Shown here: one piece after another, positions 10,461 through 24,756 of the stretch
Numbering within the stretch: position 1 is the first letter of the stretch
How the letters are laid out: each line of letters begins with the position of its first letter
Assembly: GCA_009741485.1 (NCBI GenBank)
Contig: CM019237.1
Location: 49,910,050 to 49,974,049 of the forward strand
DNA length: 64,000 nucleotides
Source: Malurus cyaneus samueli
Lineage: Eukaryota; Chordata; Aves; Passeriformes; Maluridae
Reading direction: 5' to 3'
Position numbers and translations under genes: made by a program
Notes under the pieces: model-generated
What the model was told of the DNA's origin: nothing
Database searches by the model: none
The model's input: the letters and a program-made list of their open reading frames with translations, nothing else

Positions 10461-13400
10461 TTTCGCAGCAGAACACACTTTGAAATGATATCACCAACCT
10501 GCTCAAGCCAACAAAACACCAAGTAACAGCAGCAGGAATTTCAACCTGGGTCAAAGGAGACCTAACCAGTCAAGGCACCACAACCTTAACTACCAACACA
10601 CACTCAAAGACTTGATGTGGCCAGATGCCTTTTAAAATTGCTCACACCTGGCCCTTGGAACACCTGAATGGCATCAAATTCACTTCCTATGCAATTCACC
10701 TGAGTCAAACTGCTCAAGGGTTTGTGGCATGCAGATATTCACATGTAGTGGTTTAGATGTAGGTAATAAACATTACTGGTAACTTGTGTATGGAACTGGC
10801 TTCAATGAGAGGTGAATATTAGAGCTGAGGATGCCACAGAACAGGAAGGAAGGTGACAAACCCACAAATGTCTTGTTTGGCTCAGATCTACATCAAGCTG
10901 TTCTTGGGATAACACATTTACAAATCAGGAGAAGTTCAAGGATCAGATTATCAGCACTTCCAGCAGATAAAGTACCACCTTGCTCCTTGGAAAAGGTGTC
11001 CTCCACAGAAAGCTCTGAACTCCTGAAATGGCATCTTTGTGAATACGTTGCCAAACGAGGTTCATTTCATCTCCCCTAATTCTCGCTTTTAACAATCACC
11101 TCAGCTCTCTATTGCTAGTAACAGAAATAAATTATAGTTAATTCTAAGAATGCTCTCTCAACAATGGGTAACACAGTAATAGATGTTTTTTACAGCAATA
11201 GAATTTCCCACAGAATAATAATTGAATTACTTTGTTTTGCTGATATGCAATTACCAGCTGATATATGCTTCTGGGGAAATACAGTGATTTCAGATGACAA
11301 TCAGCCATCGCTAAAACACTCTGAAAACCTCGTCAAACTTTTCAGTACATTTAGGTCTAGTCCACAAAGCTCTTGTGCGTGAAAAGCTCCAAACTTACAT
11401 CTGTTTAGAACAAAAAGAAGTCCTCAAGATGCACAGTGAAGCAGTTGAAGCTGCTTCTGGGATTCTGTTTCTCAATTCGCTGTTTCTCACTTTTGCACCA
11501 TGCAACCAATTGCACAGACCTTGAAAGGTTTAGAACAGATTACAGGAAGGAAATTTTGGCAGAGGAACTGAGCAGCCTGTCTCTGTGCATAGGACTGGGA
11601 GATTGCATCAGCTCTTGTGTAAATTACGGTCTTAAACCCCAGTATTTTAGTTTTACCAGCATAGATTTTTAAGTTTAATTAATCCATGGGGTCTCAGAAA
11701 AGTCATCCACCCTCTCCGTGCCTCAGTTCCCAGAGCTGTAATGGAGAGGGAAGCTTCATCTCTCGCACAGGAGTGTGGTGAAGGTGACTGAAGCAAGTGG
11801 AGAGCCAAATCTGCCACATTCTACCTATCTGGGTGCAAACTAGGGTATTTTCTGATTTTGGGGCTGTTTATTGTCTTTGTGACCTTGGGCCAGTAATTTC
11901 AAGTGTGAAATAATTTCAGTTGTGAAGTCATCTCACAAACCCCTCAATTTAGGTGTCTACATCTAATTAACTTCTGCAAGGCTTAAGTGAGTTCTGAGGG
12001 CTGATCCAGCCACCCACACAGAGGAATGTGCTGACATTCAGGGTGCTCTAAGGTACCTCACCTGAGCTCCCACTGTTCTGGTAGGAACAGGATTCCTGCA
12101 AGTTCTGTGCCATATCTGTGAGATCCACATGGATACCAGAGCTACGTGAGGGCATCTCCAGTGGCACTGGACCTTTGTACAGGCCTCTGAACTGAGTTCT
12201 CTTCACTTCTATACCCACTTCTTGTCAGCCTTCCTACTTACTTGGGCAGTTCTCTGAGATAAAAACCTTCTCTCATGATTTGTGACCAAGCATCAGTCTT
12301 GATTGTAGGAGCCTGAAACAGTCCTTTCTCCAAAAATTCATTCCCAAATAACCCTTAGGCCTGAAGAACTCAGAAACCTTTGACTTTCATCTCCAAATCT
12401 GCTGTCCTTTCAGCATGTCTTGACTCAGTGTTATTTCAAAGCTGCACTGTGACTGGCAAGGAGGAGAGACTTAATGCTGCTCCCAAACATCATTCAAAAA
12501 CCTCCCAGAAACCAGCTCAAAAATATGTGCTGATCAATTGGGTAATAACAACCTCTTAAAAAACAAACAAACAAACAAACAAAAAAACAAACAAACAAAC
12601 AAAAAAAAAACCACAACCAAAAAAAACAAACTTTGGGCATCATGGTAGCAATAAGGTTTTTATGCCAAGATCTCGGCACAAAAGGATTGAGAAGCCAAAA
12701 GAAAGAGAAGGTGATGAGGCTTCATTTCAACATCCAAGGGATGCCAGGAATATTGTTCTAGTCCTAGAGCTCTACAAAGAACACAGAATGAAGTAGATTG
12801 TCCAAGGGCTCCAATAGAAGCAGCCTATGGATCTCCAAACCCCGATCTCATGACATTTCCAATAGGTTAGAGACACGGGTAGAACAGAGTTTAATTCCTG
12901 CTATAATTAGTGCAACACCCAGATAACGAGAGCGCAGTGCTGATAACTCCCGCCTCTTGTTTTCCCTTCCGAAATCAAGGGAATACAGAATCTTCATGCA
13001 CCTGTCTCTTGGTGCTACTTGAATGTTTCAGTACTTCTGAGAATTCTCCTCTTCCACTTCACTCCCACACAAACCCACCAACAGCACTGAGCTGAGAAAT
13101 TAATTCTGACCAGCTGCTCCTATCAAAGGGAGAGTGCATAATAGGATTTGCCACTGAATTTCCACTGCCACTGCAGAAGGGATTGCTCTTCCTTTTGCCT
13201 CTGCATTCTGGTAGTGCTCCACTATGTGCACTCAGCTGATCAAACATGCCAGTCACACCAGATGCTACTTCAGAAGCCAAAGAGAGATATTAAATGGTGC
13301 ACAAATGTTGTGAAGGCCACCTGCACATGTCTGGGATTCCTATTAAAAGAAAGAGGATGCTCTTGCAATTGAAATGCTGCTGTTGAAAGAAAATAATGTG

Positions 13401-14357
13401 TATTCTGTTTTTAAAATCAGATGCCATGAACTACCACACCAACATCTGTCAGCCTCAATTCTGGAAGTCTAAGACAACTCTTCCTTTTTTTGTTTGCCTG
13501 GCAGATACTTGCATCATCCTCCCTCTGCAAGGATGTCTCCACCAGGTTAGACTTACATAAATCCCTCTGTGACGGTACCATGCTTTCATTCCCTTCTGTT
13601 CCTGCCCTACAGCTGGAGAAACCTCCCCACAGAAATTAGTATGGCAACTGTCTCCCTGCTTTACATCATCAAACCTTTTATCCTAATTGCACCTGCAGAG
13701 CACTGACATGTGGTGGTCAGCCAGGCCGTGATGTATCCCCAACTCTTTCCACTTCACCTTTTATTCCCATTTTCCCTGCTCCTGCTGTTACCCTGCCCAA
13801 ATCTGCAAAGCACTAACATGCAGATTGCTGGCTCTGCAGATTCCCTGTGCAGTGACTACCAAAGTATTTATGGCAGCAATAAAAATTGAGGATGCAAAAT
13901 CCTCTTTCCTCCTCTAATGATCTGGTACATCTGCTCCCAGTGATCTGGAAGCCAAATAGAGCAGATATTTATAGGAACCAGAAAATGAGCAGTTTGACTT
14001 TCCAACTTCCAATGGTGGATTTTGGAGCCAATAGGCAGCACAGAGTGTTCTGATCTCTGTCCTTCTAAAGCAATTACTGTTTGGAGAACAGCAGACACCT
14101 TCCTGAAATTGCCTTACATTTACAACAGCAAATAAGATACAGTTCTACCATGGTCCATCCTGATTTTCTCCCTGTTCACAGCCTGTGTGAAATAGAAGTT
14201 TTTGTAACTCACGTTAAAGTAACTCATGACAAAAGACAAAGAAAAGAAATCTTTACCGAGGCAAAAAATTCCTCCATGCAGAAAGAATGGCAATATCTCT
14301 ACTGGAATGGACTTTGGCTGGATTTTATATATTGCTCTCACAGTGATGAACACGGTG
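10461..14357. other. Intergenic, no gene seen
   Basis: It contains the AAAC microsatellite listed separately. I recognise no other repeat or exon. Confidence 0.5.
12557..12630. repeat. (AAAC)n microsatellite
   Basis: About a dozen AAAC units in two blocks, broken by A-runs, ending in an A/C-rich stretch. Confidence 0.9.
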
Positions 14358-14494
14358 TTCAAGTCCTCAAGGCCGGGTTGGATGAGGCTCTGAGCAACCT
14401 GGGATAGTGGAAGGTGTCCCTGCCCATGGCAGGGGGTTGGAACTGGACAATCTTTAAGGTCCCTCCCAACCTAAGCCATTTTGAGATTCTCTGA
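14358..14494 (+). mobile_element. CR1 LINE 3' terminal fragment
   Basis: It runs in CR1 sense: CTCTGAGCAACCTGGGATAG, CCCATGGCAGGGGGTTGG, AAGGTCCCTCCCAACC, then a degenerate tail (ATTTTGAGATTCTCTGA). It is about 135 bases and 5' truncated. Confidence 0.88.
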
Positions 14495-16331
14495 AAACAA
14501 TGTAGGAGGTCACTGGAGAAAAAACTGCTCTTCCCCCTCCATTTATTGCACAAAAAGAATGTGGCTGGGACGCCAGTTCTCCAGTTCAGACTCCTTAGGC
14601 CTGTGGTGAATCAGTCAATAACACAAGGGCCATAGGCAGTCAAACAGCTGCAGAGCTGCATCATAAAAGCTGCATGAATCCTTTGCAACTCCACAGTGTT
14701 ATGAGGTTAATTACTGTTTTATTCTTAGGGATTCTCACAGAAAGGCAATCTGTTCATGGGAAGCACTGTTAATATCATTGCTGCTGCTGGCAAGTACAGT
14801 CCTGGTAAAAGTGGCAACAAAAGAGTCAGAGGAATATGCAGGAATTCCCTCTCCTCCTGTTTTCCATTCACCTGCAACTGCATTAGATATTTGGGCAAGT
14901 TAACCTGCCTGATAGGCACAGGTCTTGTCAAAATTCCAAGCTACAGACCAGATCCTGCGGGATGATGTGGACAAGCAATCCTGCTTGGGTAACTCACCAC
15001 ATTTCCATATGTTTCATCCTTCCTTCTCATCTTAACTACTGTAAGAAGTTTGGAACTGATCCATTTGGGATTGTACATGCTCCTTTGGTTTGTGGGTTTG
15101 TCCTTGCTGCCCTACAGTGCTTTGAGACAATCTTTTACACACCAGCATGGGAAAAACAAACTTAGTGATAGAGCATACTCCTAGCTGGAAGCCAATAACC
15201 ACCCCTCTGAGAGGAAAATACTGATCTCTGCCACAAGAGATACGATGGAATACAGAGCAGGCACTGACCTTGGAAAGCAAGCCTGGTTCTGAGTATGCTG
15301 GTCACATTCCTCTGTCTCATTTGCTTGTTAAAAAAAATGTACAATCTGTCTTATACCAGATCAAGGAAGCCTTTCAAATCACTTTCTGTCATGAGAAGAT
15401 GCAGACAATTAAAATATGATATAATGACTCTGCATCTAGCAAGGTCCAAACTAATGATATAAAGAAAGCAGACAGAAGAAAAAGGGCCTCCTTTTGAAAA
15501 AAGAGATTGTGCACTGAAATTAGGATAATATGCTGAGTCCCAGGCTGATAGCTCCATGTCTGTGCTCCGTAGGTAAGTAAGAAGGTTTAAGGGCAGATTT
15601 CAAGGTCCCCTGGTGCTTTCCTGAAGCAAAAGCATCTCCAAAGGCATGCATTTAGGACTCTGAGAGGACCAGGCTGCTGTGTACAGTGTCAGAAGAACCC
15701 TCCACACAATTCATCAACAGGTCCCTCTCTTCTGCTTACAAATGGATTCACCTCAGGATTTCGTGGCCTCACCTGCCCAGCCCCGTCCCCCAGCAGCAAT
15801 GCTGCAGCCAAAAAACAGCTGCCAGCATTAAAAGGTGATGAGAGAAGGACCTAATGTCACATTTGAGAGCTTGCAGTGGTATCCTGGGGAGCTGGTGATG
15901 CTCCCTCAGCACTGTGGGAGTGATGCAGCAAAGTCCCCACCCCCAGGAATGGCAGGGATTTCTCATAAAGAGGATAGAACAGCTGTGGCCCTAAATTGAT
16001 AGAATAACCCACCCCTCTGCACTATCAGGAAATCTCTTCTGGTGGATCACTCATACCTCAGTTAAATGGATTGTCAGAGATATCCTGCAGAACCCACACA
16101 AATACTCATTCTCCCTGAGCTACCTGGAAGTCAGCCATAGATGCCAGGGCTCAGTTGGGGACTAGAGACTTATGCCAGATATTTTATTAACTGAACTTTT
16201 TTTTTGCCATGTAGCCATGAGTCTTTAGTCATGTCTCAGGCATCATGGTCTCTTCTTCTGTACTTGGGAACATTTAACAGCTGCACCTGCTGCAAAAAAA
16301 AAATCTGTTAAAAAAAGTTGATTTAGCATTA

Positions 16332-16680
16332 GAATTATAGAATCTCCTGAGCTGGAATGGACATGGAAGGATCATCGAGTCCAGCTCCTGGCCCCGCACA
16401 GACACCCAACAATCCCACTGTGCATCCCTGAGAGCGTTGTCCAAACGCTCCTGGAGCTCTGGCAGCTTTGGGACTGTGCCCATTCCCTGGGGAGCCTGTT
16501 CAGTGCCTGAGCACCTTCTGGGGGAAGAACCTTTTCCTAAAATCCACCCTAACCCTCCCCTGACTCAGCTCCAGCCGTTCCCTGGGTCCTGTCCCTGGTC
16601 ACAGAGAGCAGAGATCAGTGCCTGCCCCTCCTCTTCCCTTCGTGAGGAAGCTGCAGAACTGCTGGGAGGCCTCCCTCAGG
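16332..16680 (-). mobile_element. CR1 LINE 3' fragment, subfamily shared with the 31.5 kb copy
   Basis: The reversed CR1 tail TATAGAATCTCCTGAG is followed by CATGGAAGGATCATCGAGTCC, GTCCAAACGCTCCTGGAGCTC and GCCTGTTCAGTGCC. The body differs from the other copies here but matches, in inverted orientation, the element at 31500-31864. Confidence 0.88.
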
Positions 16681-16950
16681 ATGCCCTGCAGCTGGACTAT
16701 TGTGCTGAATGCAAGATTTTTTATTCACTGTGGATCATAAGAGGGAATGTTTGAGAAATGTTGGCACTATTTGTACCAAAATGGTCCAGCTCACACATCC
16801 CCTGGACAGGACTGGTGAGAGTAACAAGGGAAACCCAAAGAAAGCGACACATGAGTGCATGAAAGGATGAGGAAATTATTTTCTTACTCTACCTGACAAT
16901 CTTCAACAGTGTAGATTCTTCCTTTCCTGGCTGATAAGCAAAGATAAATC

Positions 16951-17032
16951 ACAGAATCACAGAATGGCCTGGGTTGGAAGGGAGCTTAAAGCTCATCCAG
17001 TTCCAACTCACCTTCCACCAGACCAGGTCCAT
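16951..17032 (-). mobile_element. CR1 LINE 3' terminal fragment
   Basis: TCACAGAATCACAGAATGG, then GGGTTGGAAGGGAGCTTAAAG and CCACCAGACCAGG. It is about 80 bases, reversed. The next 400 bases to 17420 show no convincing CR1 similarity. Confidence 0.88.
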
Positions 17033-17953
17033 TCCATAGATCCATGAGAGGGTCTACAGATGCTTAAGCCCAAGATGATGCATCTTATAGGATTGCATTC
17101 ACTTCCAAATATGATGGTCTGGTTTCAACGCCACCCTCAACAGAATTTTACCCTCTTCTGCCATCGCTTCTTCCATGGTCTGTGTTCACAGAGATCTTGA
17201 TGCAGATGCTGCTCACACACCCCCTCTGTCACCTGTGTTCCAGAATGACCTTATGCTTTTCTATGCAGCTCTTTAGTCCCCACATATACAGTATTTCAGT
17301 TGACCTCTTCTGAAGCCTCTCAGAGTTGCCTCCTTCTTCACCAAAATGCACTGTCCTGTGCCAAACCCCATTGTACAATAAAAAAACACCTAACCGGGAA
17401 AATCCTTCTCTCACTTCTCACTTTTTTTACAAATAGTACTCCTCTTCAGAGTGTTAACTCCCTTTAAAAGGTAGTAAAATGCTGAGAATTTTGGGAGGTA
17501 TAAGATTGCATGATATTTATCTCAGAAATTAAGAGTTTGAGAATATTAATATTAGTGAACAATTGTAATTAAAAAAAAAAAACAAACCAGAAAACCAAAA
17601 CCAAATAACCAAACAACCCTATGGACTTGCTGAGTCACTGCCTTGCACTTTATGCAAGATAAGCAAATGTGTGCTGAGTAAATAAAATGTTAAATGCTAA
17701 GAGATCAGCCTTGGCAGGAGGATATGCTCCTTTTGCAAGGACTGAAAGGAGGGTGCTGCTGGACAACTCCCACCTGGGAATTTGTCAGGGAGGTAACAGC
17801 AACCTCAGGCTTTGAGATGGACTGGTAGTGCTGTTCTGTGCACGCACAGACCTGGCAGAAAAAGGGGTGGAAAGGCTGGAACCTTGGCAGGTGTGGTGTG
17901 GCATGGTTGTCACCATGGCAGACTCCCAGCATTCTATCTCTTTTGGCTACTGC

Positions 17954-17974
17954 AATTAATTAATTAATTAATTG
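17954..17974. repeat. (AATT)n microsatellite
   Basis: Five AATT units in a row, ending AATTG. Confidence 0.9.
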
Positions 17975-20900
17975 AGCAAGACTAGGGCTATGCACCATGT
18001 GCTTTTAGTTTTTTTTTAAACCTAGTTTACTTTCTCAGTGTTTTTCAGATCAACAGAGAATTGTCACTGACATCTCTGACCTCTGCTGAATTTACATTTC
18101 CCTCAGGTGAGCAAACTAGAAGGCCAACTCTATAAACAGAAAGCATTATGCAACTTATGAAGACTAGAATTGAGTGTCATCAAGAACTGTTACAATTAGG
18201 ATGGATTCTAAGGTAGATTTTTTTATTTCTGCCACTAGAGGCCCGTAATGTGCTGCACACTTGGAAAAATCCACATTATCTGTCAGTGGCGCAAGAGTAC
18301 CACGAGTACAAATCTGCACCAGGATTGGAAAGAAGTTTCTGTGTATTTAATTGCAACTTCTGAAGACAACTTTCTGCCAATGGCAGAACAATTTCAAATA
18401 AGTAATTATTCAGTGGTTTAACAAGAGGAAACACTTAATAATCAAATCATTTAATATTTATGAACACAAGCAACTTTCCTCATCTCTCTTTAAAACTCCT
18501 GGACTGAACTCTTCTGTAATGCTGCTTAGATTGGGGTTTACTGAACAGACACACAGCCAGCTGTTTGCAAGTTAAGAATAAATAGACATTTAGGAATAAA
18601 TATTCATATCTAGTATGTTTGTGCATTTGTTTTGACAATATAGCACATCTGACATCTTCACTGGTGTTGCTGAGCTGGGAAAGGTACCTCACCTATGCAT
18701 GAAGCCTTAGTGCTATTACAGAAATACTTTTTTATTCCGAAGTAGTCATAAGAGATGGGTATTTTCACACCAATAGTGCTGTTTATCATGTTTATCATGT
18801 TTCAGAGTGACCCCTGAGATCTGTCAGTAACTGAATCCCTGTGGGTAAAAACAAGCTGAGCTCTCAGACTGGTGGTTTTCTACTCCTGACATCCTCCCAG
18901 AGCAGGTCTAACTGTTACTCTTTTACAAGCTGGCCACAGGTCCATGGGCAGAGGCACTGACATTTCCCAATATTCATTTCAGAGCTGCTGCTTCATCCTG
19001 CAGAGCGCATTTCTTCACAAATCACCCCACACCTCTCACTGGAGGTGTTTGCAGAGGAAGGCAGCAGAAATTGCTTCCTGGGATAAGATTCATCTCACCT
19101 AAGTTTACCCACCTGAAAGCTGGATGTCTTCAGCAAACCCACAGACCCTGGAGACAAACCAGTGTTACTGGGAGTGAGTCACGGTGCCTGTCAGCTCTGC
19201 CATGAATCACCACTTAGCAGCGCCTCGGTTTTGTACTGACAAAATAAAGAGCCCAGACAATTAACTGAGGCTTTATGCCTGAGTGTCACAGTTCAAATCA
19301 GGGGAAATATCCCTCTTGCTGCCCCCAGCGCTGTGTATCGAGGGCAGTATTGGAAATGTGCCGGTGTGAAGCTCTCTGCTGAGGGCTCTGTGAGGTAATT
19401 TCTCTGTGTGGGACACAACTCAAAGCAAGAAAAGAAAACGCTTTTCTGTCGAGTGCAAAGACATGGAGATGCTTTGATTTGCTGGTGCTTCCTCCCCCAG
19501 TGCAGTGGGTGCTAAGTGACTACATAAAACATGAGGGAGACAGAGTGAGGCAGGGCCCCGTGGCCAGCCCTCTGACAGCCACGGATGGCACAGGGACAAG
19601 GCAGCGCTGTGACATCCCCGCAGGAGGAGGTGCTGTGCCTTCCTTCCTGCCCTTCCCACGCTGGGCACTGCCACCGTCCCTCTCTCAGCACAGAACCGGG
19701 GGTCACTGCAGAGCCTGAGCACAGCAAGGCAGTGAAAAAGCGAGAGGAGGAGGCGTTTTGGAGGTGGAAGCGCTTCCCTTGCCACCCAAGCCAAAGCCTG
19801 AAGGTGACTCATCCTCCTCTGCGCTCGCTCTTGCACAGCTCCTTCATTTGCTGTTCTTCCCCTTTCTCCCTCCCCATAGAGGTGATCAAAAAAGCCCTTC
19901 TTTCCCGAGAAAGTGATCTTTTTTTGCTTGGTCACTGGTGGATCAGCCATAAAAAGCCCTGTTTCTATGCATTGCTTCAGGCAGTGTACGAGTCTTTAGG
20001 CATTTACTGCAGAGCAGGGCAGCGAATCTGACACACTTGGTGGAATAAGCATTCCAAGTCAGGGGCTCAGCAGATACGAACTGATGTGGCTCCAGAGAAA
20101 ATATGACCCTCAGAACTCCCTTTGTGGCTTGGGACAGCAAATGCAAAATGCCCCCGGTGAAGACTTTGAAAGCAGACTGGTTTAAACTGGGCACAGCTTC
20201 GCTGATTTTCAAAACTGTGCTGCTTCTAATTCACACCAGCATGGGAATGTTCGATAACAGCCTTATTGTGTGCTTCAGCACCCAGCAAAACCCATCTTCC
20301 CACACACAGAAAGGAGGTGTCTGCTAAAATTAAACGTCATTCTCGTTAGCATTGTAACACGCTGAAATTTCGTACTGAAATGTGGCATGTGGAAGAGCTG
20401 ATAAACAAATCCTCCCGGCTGAGGCTTCAAACAGGAGAAGGCAGTAAAGCAGAATTATGCTGCCTTTTCCCTGCTGCAGATTTGGTGCTGTAACTCTCTG
20501 GAACAGAGACCATCTGAGCCTTGGTGTCCTTGGCACACTCATCCTAACAAAGCAGAAGAGCCAGAGGACTCGGTGACCCTGGGAAGACAATCAGCTTCTC
20601 CCTTCAGGAACTCTCACCATGGGAAGCCAGCATTCCCCTTCTGGGGTTGTTAAGGAATACATGCACCCCTGGAGTCCTCAGGGAAGGCTTCCCTCCTCTC
20701 TTTCTCAAGGCTACATCAGTAAGCTGATGCAAACATTTCAAAAACTTCAGGGGAAGTACAGAAGCATCCATCTCATCCTGAAGCAAGTCCTTCAGCCTGG
20801 CTGAGGCTGCTCTTTGGACAAACAGCTCAGCTTTACACACAGGAGACAGACTCCCTCAGCTTCCCTGAGCAGGTGTGGCTCTCTGACATCAGGGGACACC

Positions 20901-21674
20901 AGCTGAGGCTCAGCTCAGACCTTTCTCCCGGGCCCATATGTTTCACAGGACACTGGGGTCATGCTGTTGCACTAGAAGCAGTCACCCGGCTCCTGCAATT
21001 ATTGAAAAGCAAAAATGAGCCTTCTGGCAATGGGGGCAGAATGCTTCAGCGTGACTCCACTGCAATTTGCTCTCTTCCCTCAAAAAACATGGGGAGCCAT
21101 CAGATAAAAGGGAGGTGATAACAATCCAACAACCAGGGCCAGGGATGAGATCCACCAGCTCTAATTTCATTTTCGGCACCAGCTCTCTAATGAGCTTCCT
21201 TTAGCCCTTCTGGAAAGTCCTTACCTTCTCAAAGGAGATGCACATTCACAGTGGGATACTTTAGACAAGCTCAAACCACCACTGAAAGAGGTGCAGGATC
21301 ACCTCTCTGATCCTGTTACACCTTCTCTGGGAGAGTGGGGAGGAAAAGCAAGTTCCTACTGGCTTTCAAAGGTAACCCCTAATTTAGCACTCCTGAGCAG
21401 CTTATGCATTTGGTTTGAGCCAGGTTCAAGGCAGGCAGGTGCTGGATCAGCAGCCTCTGCAGTGCTGTCAATGCCTTTCACTCCTGATCTGCAGTTCATT
21501 AACATCTTGGCATGTGGGCACTGCTCTGGCATCCACTTCTCTTGAAATCTGCTGCCCACAGTCTCAGGGAATGGCCATGTCCTTTGGGACCCTCGCTCCC
21601 TCTTTTCCCCCGGTTGGCAGAGGAGACAGTGACAGCAAGAATACAATGGAATAAAATACACAGAATACCATCGA
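17975..21674. other. Intergenic, no gene seen
   Basis: A moderately GC-rich segment at 19540-19830 is open in two frames on opposite strands (176 and 148 codons), but neither reading resembles a known protein. No repeats recognised. Confidence 0.45.
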
Positions 21675-21880
21675 TCAGAATATTTCACTGGAAGGGATCT
21701 ACAATCATCACCCAGTCCAACAGCCTGAGCACTTCTGGGCTGACCAAACATTAAGGGCATTGTCCAAATGCCTCTCAAGCAATGACAGAACTTGGGGCAT
21801 CAACCACCCCTTCAGGAAGCCTGGTCCAGTGTCTCATCACCCTTTTGCTAAAGAAATGCTTCCTAATGTCTAGTCTAAAA
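21675..21880 (-). mobile_element. Old, diverged CR1 LINE fragment
   Basis: Reversed CR1 landmarks in order: CACTGGAAGGGATC, CACCCAGTCCAACAGCC, GGGCATTGTCC, CTTGGGGCATC, CAGGAAGCCTGGTCCAGTG and AAGAAATGCTTCCTAATGTC. It has more mismatches than the other copies and no octamer tail. Confidence 0.75.
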
Positions 21881-24117
21881 ATCACACAGGGCAGGGCAAT
21901 ATACTGCATTTTCTGCTATTGACAAGACAGAGAACTGGGAAAAGGAAGAATAAATGTCCCCAGAAATCTTTCTCCTGAAACACAGACTTTGACATTTGCC
22001 CGTGTGCCATCGTTCATGCTGGTATTTGTTGTTGTGCTCAACCATTAAATTCAGGTAAGGAAACTCTCAAGTAAAAGTTGAATGAAGACCAGCAATTTCT
22101 CATCTTCCCTTTCTTTTTATCATATGGGCATACTTATGGGAAAGGTGGTATAGAAATGTCTGCTTTCTTTCCTTTTAGCCCTTTTGCGAATCTGGGATAT
22201 CTGCCACTTGTCTAAGTTGACTTTGAACTTTTTTCTATAATAAATAGCATTTAGCTGAAGCTACTCTAGTGAGTTAGGCATGAGGATCTAGAAATGAAAG
22301 ACTGGTTGTTACTGTGAAAGCTGTTAATACTTCAATCTCTGACCCTGATTGTGCTGGCCCTCAATTTCTTGTCAGAAATGACAGTAAATGACATCCCGTC
22401 CTCCTGGGTTTCTGACTATCAGTGTCTGGGAGGAGACCTGCTGCACTTACAAACTAAAATTAAGTCTGTCCCTCTGCTGAAATAATAAAAAGAATAAAAT
22501 AATGGACACTAAGACCTACTGGGACTTCTCTGCACTTGCAGAGGATGTGTATATGCTGAGTGCTGTCTGTTGTTGCCATCTCAAATGCACAGGAAACATT
22601 TCTTTCATGAATGTGAACCCTTCTGTTGCAATTCTCCACACATAGGAGGTGGCAGGATTTCCTCCAAGAAGAAATTAAAGTCCTTGTTTCCCCCACACTG
22701 ATTTATCCTTCAGGATTCCTGCAAAGACTTTGAGCATCTTATTTGTCATTTGTTAATGAAACTCAGGGGGATTTTCGATGTGAAAAGAGTCCTTTGAATG
22801 AGACAGTTGAGCGCACCAGTGGGGGTTGCTCTAAGATGCAGACTGGCCATCAGTACAGCTGATATTTGGTTCCAGAACTTTGACCCAAAGACTGACAACC
22901 TTTTTTTTTTTTAGCATTTCTTTGAATTCTGTATATGAAAAACCGGCGGGGGAGGGGGAGGGAGGTGGTGCTGGAAAATTACTCATTTAAAATCTTCCAC
23001 ACCCTGCCACAGAATACAGAGCAAGAGACTCACCAATTCACCAACAGTTATGACTCCAGGGTCAGCACTGCTAATTGAATTAATTGAGGCTGTGCTGATT
23101 TACACCATCAAAGAACATGACCCCAAAATGCTGCATTTCAATTCATTTTCTCCATGCTTGCAGAGTTCTAACAAGAGACAAACTGCCTCAGCAGTCATAG
23201 GGTACGGGGGTACATAAGATAAGAAAAGAGCTCTTTGACTCTCTGTGTCAAATTAGGAGCAGGGGATGAGGAGAGAGCACAGATGGAGAGAGCCTGTTTG
23301 TCAAGGATGAACAGGAGGGGGATGGAGATCTGCTGATGCTGACAGAATTTCCATGATCTCCAAATCTCCTCCTGCAGCATCCTGCTAATCCCACCCCTAC
23401 CAAGGCACCCCTTCCTCCAAACAGAGTGCTTTAGGACACTGCTGTGGCTTCTGTGCCAGAGCAGAAGTCACTCACCAGGGCTGCAGGGATCCTCTTTCCT
23501 ATGCATCTCTCCAGGACCCAACCCAGCAACTCTGACAGTTTGTCCCTGAGACAGATCACCTCCTGCCCAGCTTTAGAACCTTCTGACCATCCCACTTCCA
23601 CAGGGCTTTGCTGCCTGCCCATCCCTCCAGCTGCTCTGCATGAAACCCAGTGAATGCCATGCACAGAGCCCTGTAAACCAGCTGAACTCCGCCTCACCAG
23701 GGTGCTGCTCTCTGCTTACACCTTCACTGCCTCCTCCGAACGATGGCTGCTGACCTGGTAACTGAAGCCTGGTCTCCCTTCGCATGATTACATCATTCCC
23801 AGAAACTTCCGTGTGCTTTGTAATGGAGCAGGTCCTCTGTGCAGGTTCAAGGGTGTTTTCTAGGATGCTGTGTGACCCTCACAAATTCCCCTGCACTCCA
23901 GGTGTCACTTGGGGCATCACCAGACATCATTTGGCTTGGATGCAGAGCGCTGTGCACACCATGGATTTTCCAAGTTCCAGTACCAATAAACCACTTGCTC
24001 ATTCCTCCTGCTGGCTGTTGTTCGTGAATAGCATGAAAATTGTAAGCCACGACTCTAAACAAAGTATCTAAACCATGTCCTTATGTGATTCCCATCAAAA
24101 GAGCACGGGAGAACTTC

Positions 24118-24191
24118 TAGTGGGAGGTGTCCCTGCTCATGGCACGGGGTTGGGAACAAAATGATCTTTAAGGTCCCTTCCAACCCAAAGC
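24118..24191 (+). mobile_element. CR1 LINE 3' terminal fragment
   Basis: It reads AGTGGGAGGTGTCCCTGC, then ATGATCTTTAAGGTCCC and TTCCAACCCAAAGC. It is about 75 bases in sense orientation, and the octamers are lost. Confidence 0.85.
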
Positions 24192-24756
24192 TTTGTCATC
24201 TTTGGGGCAAAACCTTATGGGCACAGGAAAGAGCTGTCTTCTCTTACACAGAAACTGGGGTACAGGATACCTTCCCCTTTCCAAGAGGAGACAGAAGTTT
24301 GTGGAGCTGAAGGTATGTAATGCACAAGGGTTTTTCCACCCCTCAGTCCCTGGAATGAGCTCTGCTGAGAGAGGCCAACTTGAACTGCTGCCTGAATCCT
24401 GCAGAAACAAACTGGCCAAGCTGGCAGCTGCTGAACCACCAGTGGTCACACTCCCACAAAGGCCATCAGCTGCCACTTTGACAGGAATCCAGCATTGTTT
24501 GGTGGCATTTACCTTAGGGGACAGATATTTCTCTGCATCAGGGAGAGCAATTTAAGCTTTCAGAACTGTGTCTGTATGTTTATTGGTTTCTTTGCCTCCA
24601 AGAATTATTCATGTCACAACTCAGACACTGACTCAACTTAATTAGCATTGGAAAGGTCATCTCACAGATACTTAGGTAGATGAAGGACAGGAAGCCTTAC
24701 ACCATTTGTCTTCCTTGCTCCAGAAGGGGAAATCGAAACATTTCTATGCTTTTTCA

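Noticed and set aside
17036..17420. Possible ERV or retrocopy fragment after a CR1 tail
   Set aside because: I could not match it to any family; the 61-codon frame is too short and lacks retroviral motifs.
19420..20031. Overlapping 176- and 148-codon frames on opposite strands in a GC-rich segment
   Set aside because: Both frames are open because of base composition. Neither resembles a known protein and no splice sites bracket them.
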